11,229 bases of DNA from Bacillota bacterium. GTDB taxonomy: Bacteria > Bacillota > Clostridia > Peptostreptococcales > Anaerovoracaceae. Shown one piece after another: positions 8,131 to 11,229 of this stretch. The number at the start of each line of letters is the position of its first letter. The first letter of the stretch is position 1. The translations under genes were made by a program, and so were the position numbers. Below the pieces are notes generated by a model. The model made no database searches and was not told where the DNA came from. It saw only the letters and a list, made by a program, of their open reading frames with translations. Location of the stretch: contig JAFYUX010000128.1 of assembly GCA_017549385.1 (NCBI GenBank), forward strand, positions 1 through 11,229. Direction: 5' to 3'.

Positions 8131-8154
8131 ATTCGCGTGGCCGGAGGCCTCTGA
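8131..8154. other. GC-rich hairpin in AT-rich spacer
   Basis: GGCC (8139-8142), loop GGA and GGCC (8146-8149) form a compact stem. It can be extended through an imperfect internal loop to TTC/GAA at 8132-8134 and 8152-8154. The surrounding 200 nt are strongly AT-rich, so the patch stands out in base composition. No T-tract follows on either strand, so it is not an intrinsic terminator. It may be part of a repeat, a protein-binding site or chance; I cannot assign a function. Confidence 0.35.
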
Positions 8155-8226
8155 ACATATGAATTTAAGATAGTAAAGAAAGTAGAAAATTTATGATACT
8201 AATAATTGTTTTTTTGCTAAAGATGG

Positions 8227-8255
8227 TAAACAGATGATGCAAAATAGTATATAAT
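8227..8255 (+). promoter_or_regulatory. Plausible promoter of the asd-dapA-dapB operon
   Basis: A perfect TATAAT (8250-8255) lies 17 nt downstream of TAAACA (8227-8232), which matches four of six -35 consensus bases. Transcription would begin near 8262 and give a leader of about 110 nt before the asd ATG. No other site with a good -10 and correct spacing is visible between here and asd. The assignment rests on the consensus match alone. Confidence 0.5.
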
Positions 8256-8371
8256 TATACGATAAATGTATAAATATGAAATGGCTAGTTTCCGTTAATA
8301 AAAACATATAAGGACATACAGCTTTTCACTTATCTGTTTATGAAATATATACAACATTGGAGGACTTTATT

Positions 8372-9367
8372 ATGAAAAAACCTAACATTGCAGTAGTAGG
8401 CGCAAGCGGACTTGTTGGCCGTACAGTTCTGCAGGTACTTGAAGAAAGAGATTTTCCTTTTGAAAACATCTACATGATGTCTTCTTACAGATCTGCAGGC
8501 AAAATCGTTACTTTCAAGGGCAAAGAATACGTTCTCGAAGAGCTTACTGAAACTTCTTTTGATAAGCCTATCGATATCGCTATCTTCTCTGCTGGTGGTT
8601 CTACATCAGAAAAGTTTGCTCCTATCGCAGCATCTAAGGGCTGTGTAGTAGTTGACAACAGCAGCGCATGGAGAATGAATCCAGAAGTTCCACTTGTAGT
8701 TCCAGAAGTAAACGCACATGACATCGACTGGAACAAGGGTATCATCGCTAACCCTAACTGCTCTACTATCCAGGCTATGGTTGCTCTCAAGCCACTTCAC
8801 GACAAGTACGGCATCAAGCGTATCGTATATTCTACATATCAGGCTGTGTCAGGCACAGGCTTAAAGGGTATCAAGGACTTAGAAGAAGGTCTCAAGGGTA
8901 ACGATATCAACGAAGCATACCCTCACCCAATCGCAAACAACTGTCTTCCACACATTGACGTTTTCCTCGAAAACGGCTACACAAAGGAAGAAATGAAAAT
9001 GATCAACGAAACACAGAAGATCCTTGGTGATGACAGCATCAAGATTACAGCTACTACAGTAAGAGTACCTGTATTTAACTGCCACAGCGAAAGCATCAAC
9101 CTCGAGTTCGAAAAGCCATTTGATCTCGAAGAACTCAAGCAGGATCTCGCTTCATTCCCAGGTCTTGTTCTTACAGATGACCTCAGCAACAACGTTTACC
9201 CACTCGCTCGCGACTGCGCTGGTAAGGACGAAGTATTCGTTGGCAGAATCAGACGTGACTACAGTGTTGAAAACGGCGTAAACCTCTGGGTAGTAGCAGA
9301 CAACATCAGAAAGGGTGCTGCAACAAACGCTGTTCAGATTGCTGAATTATTACTCGAACGTTTATAA
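8372..9367 (+). CDS. asd: Aspartate-semialdehyde dehydrogenase
   Basis: Asd reduces L-aspartyl-4-phosphate with NADPH to L-aspartate-4-semialdehyde, the branch point to lysine/diaminopimelate, threonine and methionine. The 331-residue protein is of normal length. It shows the nucleotide-binding loop GASGLVG (10-16), the phosphate-contacting SSAWR (97-101), the catalytic cysteine in NPNCST (C130), Q157 in the QAVSG segment and the probable general base H238 in VFNCHSE with R231 nearby. The ATG at 8372 has GGAGG at 8359-8363, 8 nt upstream; an in-frame TTG at 8357 merely overlaps that site. asd opens the operon: dapA begins 19 nt after its stop codon. The sequence belongs to the bacterial peptide-loop class common in Firmicutes rather than the archaeal or fungal type. 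Confidence 0.97.
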   Translation: MKKPNIAVVGASGLVGRTVLQVLEERDFPFENIYMMSSYRSAGKIVTFKGKEYVLEELTETSFDKPIDIAIFSAGGSTSEKFAPIAASKGCVVVDNSSAWRMNPEVPLVVPEVNAHDIDWNKGIIANPNCSTIQAMVALKPLHDKYGIKRIVYSTYQAVSGTGLKGIKDLEEGLKGNDINEAYPHPIANNCLPHIDVFLENGYTKEEMKMINETQKILGDDSIKITATTVRVPVFNCHSESINLEFEKPFDLEELKQDLASFPGLVLTDDLSNNVYPLARDCAGKDEVFVGRIRRDYSVENGVNLWVVADNIRKGAATNAVQIAELLLERL

Positions 9368-9386
9368 ACGTAGACAGGAGGAAAAA

Positions 9387-10265
9387 ATGGCTATTTTTAA
9401 GGGCGCTGGCGTAGCTATCGTTACACCGTTCAAGAACGGCAAGGTAGATTTTGATAACTACGGCGAACTCATCGAATGGCAGATTGCAGAAGGTACAGAT
9501 GCAATCATTTCTTGTGGTACTACAGGCGAAGCTTCTACTCTCCCAGACGAAGAACAGATCGAAGTAGTACAGTACGCAGTAGACAAAGTTAAGGGTCGTA
9601 TTCCTGTAATCGCAGGTGCCGGCAGTAACGATACAAGACACGGTATCAACCTCTCTATCGAACTCCAGAAGACAGGTTGTGACGGTCTCTTACACGTAAC
9701 ACCTTATTACAATAAGTGCACACAGAAGGGTTTCAAGGAACACATGACAGCTATCGCTGACGCGATTGATATTCCTATCATCCTCTACTCTGTTCCTGGC
9801 AGAACTGGCTTCAACATTGCACCACAGACAACATTAGAATTATCAAAGCACCCAAATATCGTTGGTATTAAAGAAGCATCAGGCAATATCGCTCAGTGCG
9901 CCGAAGTATGCAGACTCGTACCAGAAGGTTTCTCAGTTTACTCAGGTAATGACGATATGATCGTTCCACTCCTCTCTTTAGGTGGTCACGGTGTTATCTC
10001 AGTTCTCTCAAACGTAATCCCAAAAGAAACTCATGATATGGTTATGAAGTTCTTAGAAGGTGACGTAGCTGGCGCTAGAAAACTTCAGTTAGATACAAAG
10101 CCTCTCATTGACGCTCTCTTCGCAGAAGTAAACCCTATCCCTGTTAAGGCTGCTTTAGATATCATGGGCAAGTCAAAGATGGAATTCAGACTTCCACTCA
10201 GCTTACCAGATCAGTCAACAATGGACAGACTCGAAAGAGAACTCAAGGCTTACGGCGTAATTTAA
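9387..10265 (+). CDS. dapA: 4-hydroxy-tetrahydrodipicolinate synthase
   Basis: DapA condenses aspartate semialdehyde with pyruvate, the first committed step to diaminopimelate and lysine. The 292-residue TIM-barrel protein has the expected length and motifs: pyruvate-carboxylate contacts GTTGE (44-48), VTPYYNK (104-110) with the proton-relay tyrosine Y107, catalytic Y134 in LYSVPGRTG, R139, and Schiff-base lysine K162 in IKEASG. The ATG at 9387 is chosen because AGGAGG (9376-9381) lies 5 nt upstream; the frame is open further upstream but that extension lies inside asd and lacks family similarity. Leucine codons are nearly all CTC or TTA with no CTG that I could find, which may mark strong expression. 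A 102-nt spacer with a large hairpin follows before dapB. Close relatives such as N-acetylneuraminate lyase share the fold, but asd and dapB context settles the call. Confidence 0.97.
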   Translation: MAIFKGAGVAIVTPFKNGKVDFDNYGELIEWQIAEGTDAIISCGTTGEASTLPDEEQIEVVQYAVDKVKGRIPVIAGAGSNDTRHGINLSIELQKTGCDGLLHVTPYYNKCTQKGFKEHMTAIADAIDIPIILYSVPGRTGFNIAPQTTLELSKHPNIVGIKEASGNIAQCAEVCRLVPEGFSVYSGNDDMIVPLLSLGGHGVISVLSNVIPKETHDMVMKFLEGDVAGARKLQLDTKPLIDALFAEVNPIPVKAALDIMGKSKMEFRLPLSLPDQSTMDRLERELKAYGVI

Positions 10266-10296
10266 CAAACGCAATTTAAAACAGACTAAAAACAAC

Positions 10297-10336
10297 AAAG
10301 TGTAAACTACAGATCGATTTCTGCCGTTTACACTTT
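10297..10336. terminator. Long AT-rich hairpin between dapA and dapB (attenuator or processing stem)
   Basis: AAAGTGTAAAC (10297-10307) pairs perfectly with GTTTACACTTT (10326-10336), an 11-bp stem. The 18-nt loop contains a smaller CAGA/TCTG stem. With one bulged T the outer stem extends outward through AAC/GTT. The right flank reads TTTTGTTTAAT and the left flank, on the opposite strand, is equally T-rich, so it could weakly terminate in either direction. Because dapB has no convincing promoter of its own, partial termination or mRNA processing that sets the dapA:dapB ratio is more likely than a full stop. Which role is correct cannot be told from sequence. Confidence 0.6.
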
Positions 10337-10367
10337 TGTTTAATCTAAATATTTATGGAGGTATCTC

Positions 10368-11117
10368 ATGTTAAAAATCATCCTCAATGGCTGTAATGGC
10401 CGTATGGGTCAGGTACTCACAAGAATCATCGGTGAAAAGGAAGACATGACAGTAGTTGCAGGTATTGACGCAAAGCCTGTACAGCTTAACGACTACCCTG
10501 TTTTCGGCTCACCACAGGAATGCAACGTAGAAGCTGACGTTATCATCGACTTCTCTCACTTCTCTGCAGTTCCAAATCTCTTACAGCACTGCATCGACAT
10601 CAAGTCTCCTGTAGTTGTTGCTACTACTGGTTTAGACGATGCTTGTTTCGAAATGATCGCTAAGGCATCTGAAACAGTTCCTGTTTTCAGATCTGCAAAT
10701 ATGTCTCTTGGTATCAACGCTCTTGCAAAGGCTATCGCTGCTATCACTCCAGTTCTTGAAAAAGAATTCAATGTTGAAATCATCGAAAAGCACCACACAA
10801 AGAAGCTTGACTCACCTAGCGGCACTGCCCTCCTCCTCGCTGACAAGGTAAACGATGCATGTCAGGTTAAAAAGGACTACATCTACGGCAGACACAGCAA
10901 GCACGATGAGTTTAAGATGACTGAAATCGGTATCCACGCTGTTAGAGGTGGCACTATTCCAGGCGAACACACAGTTATCTATGCAGGTCCAGACGAAGTA
11001 ATCGAACTCAACCACCTTGCATTATCTAGAGATATCTTTGCTAACGGCGCTGTTGCTGCAGCAGACTTCATTGTAAAGCAGACACCAGGTCAGTATTCTA
11101 TGGATGACTTAGTATAA
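10368..11117 (+). CDS. dapB: 4-hydroxy-tetrahydrodipicolinate reductase
   Basis: DapB reduces 4-hydroxy-tetrahydrodipicolinate with NAD(P)H to tetrahydrodipicolinate, the step after DapA. The 249-residue protein has the dinucleotide-binding loop NGCNGRMG (7-14), DFSH (61-64) and ATTG (85-88). The catalytic and substrate-binding segment EKHHTKKLDSPSGTAL spans 140-155 and includes H142/H143 and K146. RGGTIPGEHTV (193-203) is also present. Length is slightly below the roughly 270 residues of E. coli DapB and typical of Firmicutes. The ATG at 10368 is preceded by GGAGG (10357-10361) with 6 nt spacing. As in dapA, I found no CTG leucine codons. It is the last gene of the operon and is followed within 15 nt by a strong terminator. 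Later steps of the pathway are not in this window. Confidence 0.97.
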   Translation: MLKIILNGCNGRMGQVLTRIIGEKEDMTVVAGIDAKPVQLNDYPVFGSPQECNVEADVIIDFSHFSAVPNLLQHCIDIKSPVVVATTGLDDACFEMIAKASETVPVFRSANMSLGINALAKAIAAITPVLEKEFNVEIIEKHHTKKLDSPSGTALLLADKVNDACQVKKDYIYGRHSKHDEFKMTEIGIHAVRGGTIPGEHTVIYAGPDEVIELNHLALSRDIFANGAVAAADFIVKQTPGQYSMDDLV

Positions 11118-11130
11118 TATAAACCGATCT

Positions 11131-11164
11131 AATCCCTATACCAAAACGGTATAGGGATTTTTTT
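11131..11164 (+). terminator. Intrinsic terminator of the asd-dapA-dapB operon
   Basis: AATCCCTATACC (11131-11142) pairs with GGTATAGGGATT (11148-11159), a perfect 12-bp stem with a 5-nt AAAAC loop. It runs directly into a T-tract ending at 11164 (seven Ts counting the last two stem bases). It begins 14 nt after the dapB stop. The opposite strand has no comparable T-tract, so it should act mainly rightward. Confidence 0.92.
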
Positions 11165-11229
11165 ATATAACATAAAGAGCTGCACACACAGCCTTATTGC
11201 TCCGTCGCCCTAAAGGGCTCCAAGTCGCA
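11165..11229. other. Unassigned right-edge sequence with small GC-rich hairpins
   Basis: These 65 nt lie outside the dap operon. They contain two short potential stems: GCTG/CAGC around 11179-11192 and GCCC-TAAA-GGGC at 11207-11218. The composition is more GC-rich than other spacers in the window. On the minus strand a frame reads 21 codons from the window edge to a stop at 11163-11165 (including GRRSNKAVCAALYVI), which could be the end of a convergent gene or a spurious frame across a repeat. I cannot assign it. Confidence 0.3.

Larger units (their letters stand above)
7938..8371. other. Divergent AT-rich intergenic region between uppP and asd
   Basis: These 434 nt separate leftward uppP from rightward asd. 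I see an extended -10 promoter facing uppP near 8073, a possible short leader ORF facing the same way (7981-8046), an isolated GC-rich hairpin at 8131-8154 and a plausible asd promoter at 8227-8255. I looked for the conserved purine-rich parts of a lysine (L-box) riboswitch and for T-box features before asd and found none. The asd leader downstream of the predicted start is only about 110 nt, short for an L-box. No protein gene with a convincing ribosome binding site is visible on the plus strand here. Confidence 0.6.

Noticed and set aside
8192-8236. Small plus-strand ORF (14 codons, MILIIVFLL...) in the divergent spacer
   Set aside because: There is no Shine-Dalgarno sequence before its ATG, and it lies upstream of the predicted asd transcription start.
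8262-8371. Lysine (L-box) riboswitch in the asd leader
   Set aside because: Lysine-pathway operons in Firmicutes often carry one, but the conserved purine-rich junction motifs are missing and the predicted leader of about 110 nt is too short. The hairpin at 8131 lies upstream of the predicted start.
9315-9386. N-terminally extended DapA starting inside asd
   Set aside because: The extension is the asd 3' end read in another frame. The ATG at 9387 has AGGAGG 5 nt upstream and begins where DapA family similarity begins.
10327-10355. Separate promoter for dapB (TTTACA-17-TATTTA)
   Set aside because: The -10 matches poorly and the transcript would start about 6 nt before the ATG, losing the GGAGG ribosome binding site.
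1-11229. Mobile elements, CRISPR arrays, tRNA or rRNA genes, defence systems
   Set aside because: I found no transposase or integrase motif, no regularly spaced repeats and no tRNA/rRNA-like sequence. All identified genes are housekeeping.

Overview
The window looks like chromosomal core sequence from a low-to-moderate GC Gram-positive anaerobe of the class Clostridia, probably close to Lachnospiraceae. Three things point there. The minus-strand gene order is uppP, ftsK/spoIIIE, rimO, pgsA, cinA, recA, of which ftsK to recA is a familiar clostridial neighbourhood. recA carries a Gram-positive (Cheo-type) LexA box. The ribosome binding sites are strong GGAGG types. The family assignment is inference; no rRNA or tRNA is present to settle it.

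Left and central part (1-7937, minus strand). Transcription runs right to left. It starts with an undecaprenyl-diphosphate phosphatase (uppP) that is split by an apparent one-base frameshift. It continues through a four-helix membrane DNA translocase (FtsK/SpoIIIE), the ribosomal protein S12 methylthiotransferase RimO, the phospholipid enzyme PgsA and the two-domain CinA. The ftsK-rimO-pgsA-cinA genes overlap or lie 1-27 nt apart and look like one transcript. recA follows after a 214-nt gap with its own promoter and SOS box, and it runs off the left edge after 256 codons.

Middle (7938-8371). A 434-nt AT-rich divergent intergenic region carries a probable extended -10 promoter for uppP, a possible 12-22 codon leader ORF, one isolated GC-rich hairpin and a plausible promoter for the rightward genes. 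I see no lysine riboswitch.

Right part (8372-11164, plus strand). asd, dapA and dapB form a compact operon for the aspartate-semialdehyde to tetrahydrodipicolinate steps, which supply lysine and meso-diaminopimelate. A long AT-rich hairpin separates dapA from dapB, and a textbook intrinsic terminator closes the operon. The last 65 bases contain no gene I can assign.

The divergent units meet at cell-envelope supply: UppP recycles the undecaprenyl carrier and the Dap enzymes make the peptidoglycan cross-linking amino acid. I found no clear novel system. Most genes are ordinary housekeeping genes. The best leads are the uppP frameshift, the acidic tyrosine-rich tail on the DNA translocase, the altered active-site motif in CinA, the dapA-dapB hairpin and the possible leader peptide.
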